DNA of 64,000 nt. Origin: Lepidostoma basale. Lineage: Eukaryota; Arthropoda; Insecta; Trichoptera; Lepidostomatidae. The DNA lies in assembly GCA_022606425.2 (NCBI GenBank), contig JAHDVF020001467.1, positions 992,001 to 1,056,000 on the forward strand, read 5' to 3'. A program made the position numbers and the translations under genes. This document shows positions 1-11,650 of this stretch, in pieces; position 1 is the stretch's first letter, and every line of letters starts with the position of its first letter. The notes under the pieces were generated by a model that worked only from the letters and a program-made list of their open reading frames with translations, made no database searches and was not told the DNA's origin.

Positions 1-244
1 TTATAATAATAATAAAAATAAAATAAATTCATATGAATTAAACCTTTATTATCCCTTATCACTGTCCCAATAATAAAAGTTTACTGCCTTTAAAATAAAT
101 TTAGTCTTATAAGTAGAGAAAACATTTATCTTAAATTTTATTTGCTTATAATTATTTTTAAATACTGTTGCATTTCTTAATAACTTCGCAAATTTTAAAA
201 ATAAAAGCCTTAAGTAAGCTTGCATTAATATTGTTTTCCTTATA

Positions 245-690
245 AACTAACCATCACGCAATCTTCCGAAGAGGTAGGCAGAAAGAATGGACTGCCACAA
301 TTTTCTTTCATACATCGTGTCATGTACGCGCGTCGATTTCTCTGACACCTCACATGGCCGACATTCAATATTTCATTTATTTGATCGTATCTTTCTCTAT
401 TTCTAGTTGAATTTATATCGTGAACATATATTTTTTTTACCATTCTTTCTTCATTCATTCTTTCCATGTGTCCAAACCATCTTAATGTTCCTTTTATTAT
501 TTTGTTCATAACACCATCATTCGCACCGCATTCACTTCTTATATTTTCATTCGACACTCTATCATACACAGACTATCCACACATTCGTCTAAGAGATCTC
601 ATTTCTACTGCACTTATTCTACTTTCTTTCTTTTGTCAGTTCCATGCTTCGCTTCCATAAATAAGGGTCGGTACAAGAACACATTTGTGC
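245..690 (-). mobile_element. RT-1 fragment (RTE-like LINE 3' end)
   Basis: Reverse-transcriptase C-terminal piece on the minus strand. It shows YDRVSNENIRSECGAN, LRWFGHMERM, then TRCM, and ends just before a degraded TTAG-type tail at about 245. The frame is broken: the VEEARE segment is out of frame, and the GRPRKTW motif is altered. The 5' side still resembles the MYGSEAWNW segment near 655-670, then similarity stops. It is a dead, 5'-truncated retrotransposon copy. The RTE assignment rests on the motif set and simple-repeat tail. Confidence 0.75.
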
Positions 691-820
691 ACTGCCATTT
701 TGGCTTTTTTTGATAACATTTTATTGTTTTCCTCAAGTTACAAATACATAAGTATCAGATTTTACAAGGTACAAAATGTGCATTATAACATATAAATGTA
801 TTTTTTTACGAATTTTTATG

Positions 821-921
821 AATTAAAACACTGTTTTTTCCACTTTTGAGTTTATTTTTCTTGGCGTGTTTCGAACTACACCTTCATCATCGGGAGAACA
901 ATATGAACTAACCAAATAATT
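821..921 (-). mobile_element. FB-B foldback, single arm
   Basis: Starts with the family terminus AAAACACTGTTTTTTCC and continues to CATCATCGGGAGAAC. Read on the minus strand it gives TTCTC, CCGATGA, a hairpin, then CGAAACACG, so the hammerhead-like module is present with ACATGT changed to ACACGC. Only one arm is recognisable. Confidence 0.6.
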
Positions 922-984
922 ATTACAAACTGAGTGCAAGAACCTCGAATTATAAATAACATGTGTTAGTTAACTCGGCTAATA

Positions 985-1711
985 CTAGGGAGTTAACAAT
1001 AGACATATCAATGGGTTAAATTTTGAATTTTTTTTTAGATGAAAGTATTGAGTTGAGGGTGTTTTATTGCTCTAATGCTATTGATTAAGTAAGGGGATAG
1101 TTTATATTTGAAGACAAAACAAATGGATATTTGATATTTTTAAGCAAAGTGAAACATGTCACTAATATAAATTGTATTTTTCCTGATGATTCTCATACAT
1201 TTTTCTCGACGATTTTCAATCTTTTGCAATACTATGTGATATCTTCAAATCGTTGTTTAATTAAATAATTATATAATTGTAATTTATCTTAGATAAAAAT
1301 ATACATCAGTTTTTACTATGATAGTATTGGAAATTCCCGTTGTAGAACGTGGATTTAACACCCCTAGAACGTAATCCAAATAGAAAATCCTCGGCTATTT
1401 GTTGATAGGTGAAGCCTAGTGCTTACGGAACAGCGAACCTTGGAGCACCAGAAACCGAATACGGATCACGAAAAACCATTCAAAAATGAGTAATGGTTAT
1501 GGCTCTTGGTTAAACGTCGCGAGCCCCACCCTTTCGACAATTGAGCTTAATGGAGCGAGTATCTCAGCTCGAACTTGACATTTGTTTATGATGATCTTTA
1601 TTATTGCTTCATACCTTATTGATTCTTCCATTATATTATGTCAAGTATTATAAAAAGTGAATTGTATTTGCTCTACCAATAATACCATAAAATATGATAA
1701 TCTAATTTGTT
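985..1711. other. Unique AT-rich stretch
   Basis: No coding frame or recognised repeat. Around 1330-1560 the base composition is less AT-rich and looks single-copy. Confidence 0.4.
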
Positions 1712-2183
1712 TGTTTATTGTATCTTGAACAATGATGTAAAACTCCAAATTAAATAATTAATACGAATGATTTTATGGGAATGACATGTTTCGCCCTGCT
1801 AAGTAATAATCAAATGTTATTTGATCGTCTGCCGCTGGACATAGGCCTCCCTCATACTTCTGCATGTACGACATGTCATACGGGGGGTGGTTGGCATTAC
1901 AACGCCACGCTTGCCAGACGGGTTGGCGAGGTGTCCTTCCACGTTAGCCTATGCGTCAATATTATCCACCGAGGTTAATTACTCGATATCTAACATTTCG
2001 CATAGTTTCCAGAGGAGACCAAAGTCGAGGAGGTGTGGATAGGTACTTGGGATCAGATCAATCCTCCAGCCTTTGTAGGCTTCCCTTTTCCTTTCCAGAT
2101 ATTGCCTTAGAAGGGCGAAATATGTCATTCACATAAAATATAATAAAACTTCTAGAAAACTGCCGTTTTCATTCGTATTACTA
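1712..2183. mobile_element. FB-A foldback split by another repeat
   Basis: Left arm 1712-1816 begins near TTTATTGTATCTTGAACAAT and reaches GACATGTTTCGCCCT. Right arm 2096-2183 has GCCTTAGAAGGGCGAAATAT and ends in TTTTCATTCGTATTA. The arms are inverted copies of each other. About 280 bp of unrelated repeat lies between them, where intact copies have almost no spacer. Confidence 0.7.
1817..2095. repeat. Interspersed repeat inside FB-A
   Basis: Contains CTGCCGCTGGACATAGGCCT, a sequence often seen in insect LINE-derived repeats. A shorter related piece lies at about 31255-31415 (CCACTGCTGGACATAAGG). Its position inside a foldback indicates later insertion; no clean target duplication is visible. 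Confidence 0.5.
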
Positions 2184-2499
2184 ATTTGTTTGTATCCGCA
2201 GATATTACAACAATGAGAGAACTACACCTTAAATATTTAAAGTACTATTCAAATTACGAAGGAAATTAATTTATGCGTTAAATAGTGTTATTAATTCTAT
2301 TCCAAAACGTCGCGTTTCCTTCAAGCTGCCAAAACCTATATTCTGTCACAAACATCCGCACTTAACACTTCCAAGCTCTTATATGCTACATTTTTTTTTA
2401 AATAATCATTATAGAATAATAATACACTTGTTTATAAATATGTGCCTTCGCTCAATATTCAAAATCTATTGGCCCCAAACAGTGTCAAATGTCGTTCTC

Positions 2500-2815
2500 T
2501 GGACCATGGAAGGCGAAAAGCCAATTAGAGAACAAGTCGCTAGGCTCATATGGCAGTGGATCGGTCACACTCTGAGACGGAACTCAGCCTGCATCGCTCA
2601 GGGTGTACTAGACTGATCCCCTATGAGGGGAAAGAGAAAGCGAGGCAGACCTAGAACCACCTGGAGAAGAACCCTGCAGGACGAGGTTAAGGCGGCAGGC
2701 CTCACTTGGGATGATGTTAGGCATCAGGCATGCAGTAAAGTCGGGTGGAGAAGGTTCATTGAGGCCCTATGCACCACGGAGGTGTGACAGGACGGAAAGA
2801 AGAAGATGAAGAAGA
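2500..2815 (+). mobile_element. RT-2 fragment (RTE-like LINE 3' end)
   Basis: Encodes PIREQVARLIWQWIGHTLRR, then a stop at 2614-2616, then KRKRGRPRTTWRRTLQDEV and a segment ending WRRFIEALCTTEV. This is the usual C-terminal order of a second RTE-like family. The 3' tail is GAAGAAGATGAAGAAG. The in-frame stop and missing upstream domains mark it as a dead fragment. Confidence 0.75.
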
Positions 2816-2817
2816 AT

Positions 2818-2915
2818 AATACACTTGTAAAATATGTATTATAAATAAACCACTTTCGCTGTTGCATAATACACTTGTAAAATATGTCACTTGTGAATAC
2901 ACTTGTAAAATATGT
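2818..2915. repeat. Short tandem repeat, three units
   Basis: The 20-mer AATACACTTGTAAAATATGT occurs at 2818, 2868 and 2896 with unequal spacers. It begins directly at the RT-2 tail. Confidence 0.7.
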
Positions 2916-2934
2916 ATATAAACTGCTTTCGCAA

Positions 2935-3110
2935 AAACGTCTGTTTTCTAGAAGCTATATTATAATTTATTGGAATGACATGCCACGCTTATCTCAGGCA
3001 TTATCAAATATCAACATGTTAACATTTGATAATGTCTTAGACAGGCGAAACATGTCATTCCCATAAATTATAATAAAACTTCGAGAAAACATGTGTTTTC
3101 ATTTGTATGG
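2935..3110. mobile_element. FB-A foldback, nearly complete
   Basis: Arms about 2935-3012 and 3021-3108 are inverted copies running from AACGTCTGTTTTCTAGAAG to CATTTGTATGG. The right arm has TTGATAA (3026-3032), a small hairpin and GAAACATGTC (3047-3056). Confidence 0.75.
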
Positions 3111-4098
3111 ATTATCAAAATATTCCTATAGAGATTTCATTACATCCCTTCTAGAGATTAATTCAAATTTATTATTAAACCTTATAAATAGAATTATTCC
3201 TTTCCGTGTATCCAATATGCGTACCTACGTACTTAAAAATATTACGTAATCTGATAAATCGGAGGAAGTAATCGAATGATGAAATATACCCCGCAGCCTC
3301 TCGCGCGGGGAGGTGGGGACAATGGGAATACTGGGGTGAATTGTATCAATACATTCAGATTTAGGGTGAAATGTGGCGTATTGACAGCCGCTGGCAGTTA
3401 AAGCACTCCTGGAGATTTTCAACCGTGTATTTATAGGTGTAGAAAAGTCGTTTTCGTTGACATTTATTGTTTTCTCCTACTCGCGATCCTACCTCTATCA
3501 AACGTTCGTAAAAATAATCACTTTTCGAATTGGTCCCCTTCGCAAATTTTAGCAATAAAATCCTTATTGATTTGTAATGAGTTCGTAAAACTTTATGAAC
3601 TTCGTTGGTTATGATACATTTTATTGTAATAATATGACAATCTACTTTCATTAACTATTATAAAATAAAGACGGTCGTTACCAACCAAATGCATAAATTA
3701 TATTGAAATCAACGTAATGCCAGTATATTTATGCATAAACATTGTTATGCATATGCCTGTACATACGAGTTCTTTTGAATTATATATAGGAGTTAATTAA
3801 TTTTTAAGAGGTGAAACGATTTAAATTAAAATGATTATTTCATTATTTAGCTGCAAAAACACATCTCTGTAGAGTACCAAATTTTGAAACATAACAAAAT
3901 TGTAAATTGATAGCTTTTTGAGAAGAAAACATAAGCGAAATTAAATATATATATATATTTTTTTTTGTAACATGAACGAAAGCTAATTGAATGTATAAAT
4001 ATGTCAATAATTGTCATATTTTTATATTTGTCCTGTCACACTCGTGAAATGAACAATGTGAAATGAGAAAACTCTTTCATTTTCACCCGAAGTGGATT
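3111..4098. other. Unique AT-rich stretch
   Basis: Two minus-strand open frames of 65 and 96 codons occur at 3225-3651, but neither shows a domain, splice context or repeat match, so I do not call them genes. A GC-richer patch lies at 3280-3345. Confidence 0.4.
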
Positions 4099-4185
4099 TC
4101 GCCTCTTTAACCTCGTCCTGCAAGGTTTTTCAGGAGCTCCAGGCCTGCCTCACTTCTTCTTTCCGCCCCTAGTGAACCAGCCCTA
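4099..4185 (-). mobile_element. RT-2 fragment, short
   Basis: Read on the minus strand it contains GGGGCGGAAAGAAGAAGTGA, then GAGGCAGGCCTGGAGC and TTGCAGGACGAGGTTAAAGA. This corresponds to the R-x-GRPR to LQDEVK stretch of the 2500-2815 copy. No longer open. Confidence 0.5.
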
Positions 4186-4189
4186 TTGT

Positions 4190-4690
4190 TAAATCGCTAA
4201 TAGGTATATGAATTTTAATATTATTCTTCACAAGTTCTTAGTCATTTTTCTGTTGATTTATAATCTTAATATTAATTTATAAGCTCCTTTAATAAATTAT
4301 TAAAGGAGCAATGAAACATCCAGGGTTAAACTACTAATTTACTTGGTTAATATACTGGCCTTCCAATTTTTAAACGTTTTTGCATCCTAGATCATACTGT
4401 TCTAAACTCCTCGATCTCTCTCCTAACTCTCACTTTCTACCAGTTTAGCCAAATCAGCCAGAATATGATGTCTTCTATGTTCGCCTTATAAACAATCAAA
4501 TAAATTTAACGTCACGTCCAACCCTTAATTTATTTCCTTTGTTGTAAGAAATTACCCGAACCCCAATAAGAATTTTAAATTTTAAATTGATTCATAATAT
4601 TTGTCATAACAAAAGCATAAACGTTCCAAAATAAATCTTTAAAACATCTGCCAAAACTAGTCAAATTTGTAAATAATTTTATTATATTTT
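4190..4690. other. Unique AT-rich stretch
   Basis: Nothing coding seen. A short inverted repeat around GCTCCTTTAATAAATTATTAAAGGAGC lies at about 4280-4310. Confidence 0.4.
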
Positions 4691-4694
4691 AAAT

Positions 4695-4800
4695 ATCTTT
4701 ATAATACACTGAGGAAGGACCGGTTGTCCGAAATATGTCTGATATGTAATTAATTTTTTTTTAAAGTTAGTGTTGCATGTACAAATTATATAAAAAAGAA
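4695..4800 (+). mobile_element. FB-C foldback, right arm
   Basis: Carries CTGAGGA (4709-4715), GGAC/GTCC hairpin (4717-4729) and GAAA (4730-4733), followed by the FB-C terminus TAGTGTTGCATGTACAAA. Stem I has decayed (TAATACA before the core), and ACATGT has become ATATGT, so this copy is unlikely to fold as a ribozyme. Confidence 0.7.
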
Positions 4801-4844
4801 AAATACAAACAGAATATTATCAATCAAATGCTGTCAAGGCCCTC

Positions 4845-5115
4845 TAAGAGGTCTAATAGTCTTTATTGCTTTTGTTTCTACACTTCAACATATTGACCAA
4901 TCCATGCCAGGCATCTGGCTTTACGATGCCCGTTGTATGGGGCTGCTGGGTCATCATTGCGCGGATTTTTTTATTTCTTGCATGCCTCCAAATTCTAATT
5001 ATAACACCAGGTTTGGTTCCATGATCATACTTTTGATTCTATTCTCGAAGCAATTGATTTTTTCTTGTTCTTTGAGAGTCATTTTTCATAACTCTGAGCC
5101 ATATGTTTATGGAGC
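4845..5115 (-). mobile_element. RT-3 fragment, degraded
   Basis: On the minus strand ATGATGACCCAGCAGCCCC and AGAATAGAATCAAAAGTATG match the RT-3 copy at 8088-8487. Many frameshifts. The 79-codon plus-strand frame across it is its shadow. Confidence 0.5.
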
Positions 5116-5790
5116 CATTGTAAGTATTAGAAGAAAAAAATAAAATGTTAATATATTCTTAGATATTTCATATGAATCACACCCTTCCAGATTCACATAA
5201 GACATAAAAATGTAATGACATGTGAAAAAAACTTGCAGTGAATCGAAAAATTTGTATAAAAAGTACATATTTATGTACAGAGTTCCATTAATTTTAGTTT
5301 GCACCCCAATCCATGGCACCCCACCTCGCAGACATACACTGCCCATAAATCCAGGACGTATTCACGCATTTACTTACGGCTCGGATAGATGAAATCACCG
5401 CTCCCCGCCTGCCTCGCGATTCTGCACCTCCCTTTCCCCGGACTTCTCACTCCACCCCTCTCCCTCACCCCGGCTGACGTATTTTATTGGAGCATTTCCG
5501 GCTTTCGTCACTACACTCATCCGGATTTATGGGTACAGGGTGATGAATTTCTTTAATAATATCAGAATGCGAAATTCGTCGTTTAATTGTGTTCTAAATT
5601 TAAAGACATATTTATTTACATCTGGCTTCATATTCACAAATTTTAGAAGTGTGCTCAATTCTCTTGTTCCATTTCTTAAATTGTCTCCAGTAACTTGTAC
5701 GATTAATGCTGAAACCTGTTGAGAAGTTGGGGCGCTTTGGCTTCAATGATGGTAATGCCTAGTTTTTAAAGTTAATATTTTTAGATAATC
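5116..5790. other. Unique stretch with GC-rich island
   Basis: No gene. The segment 5365-5530 is rich in C and G (GCTCCCCGCCTGCCTCGCG) in contrast to its flanks and looks single-copy. Confidence 0.4.
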
Positions 5791-5792
5791 CA

Positions 5793-5890
5793 TTGTTTTG
5801 GCGGAAACACTTTGATATTTCAACATTATTAACTGTTAAAATAAATGAAAAGTTGTCATAAATATCACAATTGGTTATATTATTGCTATC
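5793..5890 (+). mobile_element. FB-G foldback end
   Basis: Contains TCCATTGTTTTGGCGGAAAC, TTTGATATTTCAAC and TTAACTGTTAAAAT, the terminal segment shared with 13018-13192, 32795-33015 and (inverted) 61317-61375. Confidence 0.5.
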
Positions 5891-6792
5891 GTTGTTTTGC
5901 TAACTGTTCTTCCAATCAACTCAAAAACAATTAACATAAAAATTTTCGTAACATACAAAATAGCCGTAGATTGTAAAAAAAAAATATATATTAAATGATA
6001 AGAATAATCAAACACAATACTCTTATTATGACTTAATAAATCGCCATTTTATGAATTAATTATCTCAAAAACGTTTTAATATATTACTATACTATACAAC
6101 TGAGAAAAACGTATTATTATTGTGCATAAATTTATAAGCAGAACCCGCATTTTAATTTTAGTATTTTGTTTCAACCATTTTGTGCGACTTGCTTACTAAC
6201 TAACTACGAATACTACACCATTTTCCCGTAGAGGTAAGCAAAGTCGTAGTATTTATCTGTCATGCAAGCTCATGGACTTTCACAAAAACGGTTTAAATTT
6301 ATTTATAAATAGATCGTCCTCGAATTCAAATCCATTCACATAATTTAATGTTGTTATTCCTGTACACTCTTTGATGTTCTGCAGCCAGGACAGCTGCCTT
6401 CTACCAACTCCCCGACGTCCCTCCAATAATAATACTATAATGATACTAATTATACTATCATATTCTTCTTCTTTTGTTAATTCCGTGCTTCAGATCCATT
6501 ATTTAAGGTTAGGTTAAAAGAATATGCAACCACAAGTCAAATCTTCTCTCTTTTTTTCTTAATGAAGGCCTTGTTGTCTGTTTCTTAAGAGGGATTGGCC
6601 TCTTAAGAAATCGATTTGATGATTATTTAAAATATTTGCAGTCTTGTGAGACTTATTCATACTAAATATAAATGGATATTATTATCTTAAATAATATTTT
6701 GAATATTTTTGATTAATATTACTGTTTACCTAATTGTCGATATTTCATTATACGAGTATGTGTTCGTATACAATATTCATATTTTTAAATGT
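5891..6792. other. Mostly unique AT-rich stretch
   Basis: No gene. At 6375-6425 a minus-strand scrap resembles the RRQ-SWL segment of RT-5, and near 6470-6500 there is a scrap resembling the upstream part of RT-1. Both are too short to be sure. Confidence 0.35.
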
Positions 6793-7049
6793 ATAGCTAA
6801 CTAACTAACCACCCCGCCGTCCCCCCGAAAGGGTAGGCAGAAAAAATGGACTACCACTATTTAACCGATGCGGCAGTCCATCCTTCTCTTTTCGCCCCGC
6901 GGGAGATGCGGTGTGATGGGTTGCGAACCTCATCGCCACCAATAGGCATCTCCCGCGCACACTTCGATCGTCCAAAGTCCACAAAATAAATCTAAAACAC
7001 TTTGTATAAAATACAATAATTAAAAAAAATAAAACAACAAAAAAAAAAC
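6793..7049 (-). mobile_element. SINE-R copy
   Basis: Minus-strand element with a TTAG tail at 6795-6806, then the RT-1-like 3' segment, then the GC-rich body including the B-box-like GGTTCGCAACC and GGCGATGAGG. The upstream part is AT-rich. Short, non-coding, with an end borrowed from RT-1. The 88-codon frame over it is incidental. Confidence 0.7.
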
Positions 7050-7420
7050 ACAACATTTTGAATGTATACAAATCCTTGTAAACAAATACTGGATTTCACC
7101 CATTGCGGATAAATTATTTTTATTTTATAAGGATCAATTTTATACGTATCTCAATAGAGACGAAGACGTAAATTGTTTTCTGGGAACAGGATGTGGTGGC
7201 CGAGGCGCTTACAGGACTTGTCAGACGTGGTGGTCATAAGAAAAGGCGGAATGGGGAATGTTGTTAAACATAAAGCGATCGCTCAACCCAACCAATGACA
7301 GGTCAAGTTCTGTAAGCGCCTCGACCACCACATTCGGTTCCCAGAAAACAATTTACATCTTCGTCTTTATTGAGATACAATTAATCCTTATAAAAGAAAA
7401 ATAATTTATCATATAATGTT
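7050..7420. mobile_element. FB-P foldback, right arm truncated
   Basis: Left arm runs from ACAACATTTTGAATGTAT through TCTCAATAGAGACGAAGACG; right arm returns through TTCGTCTTTATTGAGATAC to AATAATTTATC, where it stops. The interior holds GGTGGTGGCCGAGGCGCTT-type arms. It abuts the SINE-R directly. Confidence 0.7.
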
Positions 7421-7894
7421 CTTTTATAATAGCAATTTTCATGTTTATTACTGGGCACTCCAATCCCACCCTGTATAATATTCAAGGCTACACAATACCT
7501 ACATTAGTCGTATGAAAAATTGGTTCTCTGATATAAATTGGCACAGATAATGTCCTCGAGGTACCTATATACCTACATCTACCTATGAGCATAAAAAATA
7601 CATATATGTAACTTTACTCAGTCATTTTGCCATTTATCATAATATTGTATATAATATAATCCCAATGGTTCTGCGAAATTTTCAACATTGGGTCTGTGTT
7701 TTTAATAAAACTTATCTGGAATTCAAATAATCAAATACTTATAAATTGAATGCTTTTTTAAAAAAACGCTGAATTTTCATAACGGTTTTTTACACTTTTC
7801 ACAGACATATTCCTTACCACATGTCCTTCTTCAGTGTAGAAATTTACTATAGAAGAGCATTTAAACTGTGCCAGCATTATGAAAGATTAATTAG
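7421..7894. other. Unique stretch with an FB-C-like scrap
   Basis: No gene. At 7795-7850 the minus strand reads CACTGAAGAAGGACATG then GGAATATGTC, a degraded FB-C-type module. Confidence 0.4.
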
Positions 7895-8088
7895 TATGGT
7901 TTGGACACATTGAAGTAATGAATTAAAAAAAAATAGTTAATAAAGTATACGTATTGTGAATGGAGCCTAAAATAGAGGAAAACCAAGAAAACTTGACACA
8001 TTTAATTAATTTTAAATACTCCCCACCCTAAAGGTCCGAAATGTTAAATTGTGCTATTACACGATGTATGAATTTTGAAGAAGCGAGA
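7895..8088 (+). mobile_element. RT-1 fragment, badly decayed
   Basis: TGGTTTGGACACATTGAAG, AGAGGAAAACCAAG and CGATGTATGAATTTTGAAGA match successive RT-1 segments. The copy ends abruptly at the start of RT-3. Confidence 0.55.
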
Positions 8089-8487
8089 ATAGAATACTGG
8101 TTTGAGAATAGAATACTTAGAATTATCCTGGGACCCAGACACGGTGTTGCAGCGGAATCTTGGAGGCATAGGACCAACCAAGAGATCCGCACGATGACCC
8201 AGCAGCCCCTTATAACGAGCACCATGAGAGCCGGTCGCCTAGGATGGATTGGGCACGTATGCCCGGCCGAAGAGACCAGAGAAATCAAGACCCTGTACGC
8301 GTCTAGACCGACTGGAGTAAGACCTCTAGGAAGGCCTAGAAAGCGCCTAATGGACAATGTTCTGGCTGACCTGGCTAGGTTGGGCGAATCGGACTGTTGG
8401 GAGCAAAAGGCGCAGGATCGAGGAGCTTGGTGAAAAATCATCAAGGAGGCTAAAACAGTTGTATGGCCATAGAAAGTAAGTAAGTAA
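8088..8487 (+). mobile_element. RT-3 fragment (RTE-like LINE 3' end)
   Basis: Open from the RT-1 junction to a stop at 8431-8433: FENRILRIILGPRHGV, then RTMTQQPL, then RLGWIGHVCPAEETREIK, GRPRKRLMDNVLADLARLG. This is a third family with the same W-x-GH and GRPRKR order. The tail is a GTAA repeat at 8476-8487. The open frame of 130 codons fuses an RT-1 end to RT-3 and is a chimera from nested insertion, not a gene. Confidence 0.75.
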
Positions 8488-9092
8488 CCTTTAGAAAAAC
8501 GGCAAGATGGTTAATTAGTTAATTATTGATTAAAATTATTAAACCATAATTACGGTTAACATGATTTTTAGGTACAATACATTTTTCTACAATACACTGT
8601 TTCCGTTTCATCCAAATGCTATACACTTTCTTAAATCGTTAGAGAAAAAGTAGTGTACTAGTCTGGCCATATAAAAGCTCCAACGAATAAGGTAAACAGT
8701 AAATATTTCTCTTCCCCTTTTCCAGTAAACGTTTTGCAGTTTCCCGATACTTTACGGTTTTACCTCTGCGTTGGATAGGTGAAAATCTCTTTTTGAAATA
8801 ATTTATGAGTTTCTAGAGAAATGTAATCCTTCAACGTACAATCACATATATAATATGGTGTTCTTGATTAAAAATATAATTTTATTTAGAAAACAATTGT
8901 GTATCCGCAATTATAAAAAAAAATGAATACTTTAAAAAATACGAAAAAAAGAACAGTCGCTGATTATAGACGCTGTTATTTTCAAAAGCATAATATTAAC
9001 TTAACTTTACACAATTTCTTACGGAGATCAGTTGTGTTCTGATCGTATTATGGAACAATGCCGTACTGAAATCATCACCATATGTAAATAAT
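8488..9092. other. Unique AT-rich stretch
   Basis: No gene or repeat family recognised. Confidence 0.4.
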
Positions 9093-9262
9093 ATTATATA
9101 CTGTTTTACGAACAATAATGTAAAACTCCATACTAAATAATGAAAACATTCTGTCTGACAAGCGTCGCCTTAATAAAGCATTATGAAATGCGATAATGTT
9201 TTAGCAAGTTAAAATACATAATAGTAAAATTTATACAAAAACCATTTTTTTCATTCGTATCA
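9093..9262. mobile_element. FB-A foldback, degraded
   Basis: Keeps ACGAACAATAATGTAAAACT at the left end, AAAGCATTATGAAATGCG in the centre and TTTTTTTCATTCGTATCAA at the right. Confidence 0.5.
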
Positions 9263-10080
9263 AATACATTATTAATACGTTTAAACATATAATATACTTA
9301 TGTATTACATATTATTATATTGAATATAATTTATTGTATATGTATACCGCACGATTCTGTGTTGAAATTAATATGTGTTTACAATACGTAAATATTTGAA
9401 AATGGGTATGTTTTAAAAATGTACAGAACACTATATATGTTCTAAAGTAAAGATCGCAGGGTTCAAACGAATATGAGAAGAAAATAAAAGATAGACAGCA
9501 CCGCCCGTCGGTCCTGACACGCTCCAAGGATATGATGGGATCGTGTTGGTGCATAATGGGATGATACGGGATTTGTTTGGCGGGAAATTTCTCCGGTGTC
9601 CGAAGTAGGCTATTACCTATATCCACCCATAACGTAGCGTTGTAGAAGAGAGTCATGCATATAACTTTTGCACATAATAAGTGAAATGTTTATTTATAAA
9701 TAAAATTAATTTTAAAATAAGCCTAAATCCTTGGAAAACCGTTGTACAGATGAAAATTGTTTTAACGGTTCGTATAAACGTGAATTTTTTTTTCTTCTTC
9801 AGTACTCAGATTATCAACGGAAATCGCAGTTTTATATAGAAATATGGTGATAAAAATGTACGAAATATCGAATCGGGTCATTAATTCAACATCCCGGAAG
9901 TATATCATAATTTAATCAAATTCTATAGTTCATACGATTTTCAATTAACTTACTAATTTACAATTAATTTACCTGTTTTGTTAATAAATAAAAATACGTG
10001 GGTCTCTATCAATTATTTCAATTATATTAATGCACTAAAGGAACGTGACAACATTTTCAAATACCTATCTAACAATAATT
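9263..10080. other. Mostly unique stretch
   Basis: No gene. The segment 9440-9655 is less AT-rich (CACCGCCCGTCGGTCCTGAC), and a 113-codon minus-strand frame spans it without recognisable domains. I suspect an old repeat. Confidence 0.35.
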
Positions 10081-10081
10081 A

Positions 10082-10200
10082 ATACGGATGAAAACGCCGA
10101 ATCACACTTTTCCCCTTGATAAGGCATTATCAAAAACCGATAAACTAATAAACCTATACAACGTCAATAATTATACTAAATAAGGAGTTTTGTTGAGCAT
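10082..10200. mobile_element. FB-A remnant
   Basis: ATACGGATGAAAACGCCG, then CCCTTGATAAGGCATTATC and AAGGAGTTTTG keep the order of an FB-A left arm and far terminus. Confidence 0.45.
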
Positions 10201-10239
10201 AAATTTCAAAATTTTAAGTGCCTAAAGAATTCAGTTATG

Positions 10240-10620
10240 ACTCTTTTTTAGAATTAAAATACAATTTTTCCATTCTTGAGTTTATCTTTCACGACATGTT
10301 TCGAGGGTTTTTCATCGGGAAAACGAAATAAACTCTGTTTTATTCTCCGGATGATTCAGGTGTAAAATCTTTGTAACATGTTGAGAAAAATAAACTGTTT
10401 TTTTCCACTTTTGAGTTTATTGTTCACGACATATTTTGAAAGCTTTACCCTTTCATCATCGGGAGACGATATAAACTGTTTATTTCGTTCTCCCGATGAT
10501 GAAGGTGTAAAGCCTTTGAAAAATAAACACAAAAATGGAAAAAAAACTGTTTGCGTGTTTTAATTAATATAAAATTCTTCATTATGGAATTCCACACTGT
10601 TAAGTGTTTTATGTCATAAA
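10240..10620. mobile_element. Two overlapping FB-B foldbacks
   Basis: A first degraded FB-B (about 10250-10395) is followed directly by a second (about 10380-10610). The second has left arm TTTTTTTCCACTTTTGAG and right arm with CCGATGA (10493-10499), a GAAGG/CCTTT stem (10501-10517) and GAAA (10518-10521). The bases after GAAA are deleted, so stem III is lost. It ends with the shared block ATTATGGAATTCCACACTGT. Confidence 0.65.
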
Positions 10621-11077
10621 ATAATAGAATATTTTAAATAATATTTAATCTTCCAAACGTAGCATATACGATACGCATATTTTAGAATGTATTTTTTTTA
10701 ATAAAATAAATATTTATCTTTTGTAAAACTCAATCGGATTAAACAAATTTTATTTAATTTTCCAACCTGGTGTCCTAGTGTGGGTCCGGCAAGTGTAAAG
10801 TGTACTTACGGGTAGACCGTTTGGAAAGCGGGATACGGGACATGGAAGCCGGGAGATGGGACAGAGAATAGGGAACAGGCACGATCACAATAGGTAGCGG
10901 GAGATTAAGTGGTACGACGCATGAATAATGGACCGATGCTCCACGGTGGACTAATCCCTGAACGTTCAGATGGATGCTGCAGAGATGAACCTAGAACATA
11001 TGTGCCATAAAAACATTAAAAAAATTGTTATGCAATACTGTATGTAATACTCACTACATATATGTTATCTAAACACC
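10620..11077. other. Unique stretch with GC-richer island
   Basis: No gene. 10765-10990 is a single-copy-looking island (GGAAGCCGGGAGATGGGACA) within AT-rich flanks. Confidence 0.4.
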
Positions 11078-11550
11078 CATAAAATGGAAGAATGAAAACG
11101 TCCATTTCCTAGAAGTTATTTTTAATTTTTTGGGAAGGATATGTTTTCCGTTAATAACGTATTATCAAATAATTAATATGAATGAAAACGTCGGTTTTCT
11201 AGTAATTTTATCATATTTTAGAAGGAATAATATGTTCCGCCCTGCTAAGGCATTATCAAATGTAGACATTTGATAATGCCTTAGAAGGACGAAACATGTC
11301 AATCCATCTTAAATATAATAAAACTCCTAGAAGACAGATGTTTGCATTCATAATAATTATTCAATTTGGAGTTTGGCATCATTGTTCAAGAAACAATAAA
11401 TATATTATCAAATACCCTCAGTAAAGCGAAACATGTAATTCCCATAATATATAATAAAACTTCTAGAAAACAGACATTTTCATTCGTACCTGTATTCATT
11501 ATTTAATATGGAGTTTTACATTTTTGTTTAAGAAACAATATATAACATTT
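11078..11550. mobile_element. FB-A cluster, nested arms
   Basis: One left arm at 11078-11170, a second full foldback at about 11175-11395, and an extra right arm to 11550 (GCGAAACATGTAATTCCC). The order looks like one FB-A inserted into, or duplicated beside, another. Ends match TTGTTCAAGAAACAATAAAT. Confidence 0.7.
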
Positions 11551-11556
11551 AAAGCT

Positions 11557-11650
11557 TACAAACTAACCATAACGCCATCTATCCGAAAGTGTAGGCAGGA
11601 ATGCCGCCACACTGTTCATACTTCTCTCACTTCCTCAACATTCATACACG
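11557..11650 (-). mobile_element. RT-1 3' end
   Basis: Reads CTTACAAACTAACCATAACG then GTAGGCAGGAATGCCGCC on the + strand, the complement of the RT-1 3' end. Its upstream half appears to be at 11997-12122, with a + strand RT-1 piece between. Confidence 0.6.

Noticed and set aside
3361..3651. 96-codon minus-strand gene
   Set aside because: No domain, no splice context, low-complexity AT-rich composition and no support beyond being open.
8041..8433. A 130-codon gene
   Set aside because: The frame fuses the end of an RT-1 copy to an RT-3 copy; both halves match other transposon remnants in the window.
9315..9656. 113-codon minus-strand gene
   Set aside because: Half of it is AT-rich low-complexity sequence, and no recognisable motif or splice site supports it.
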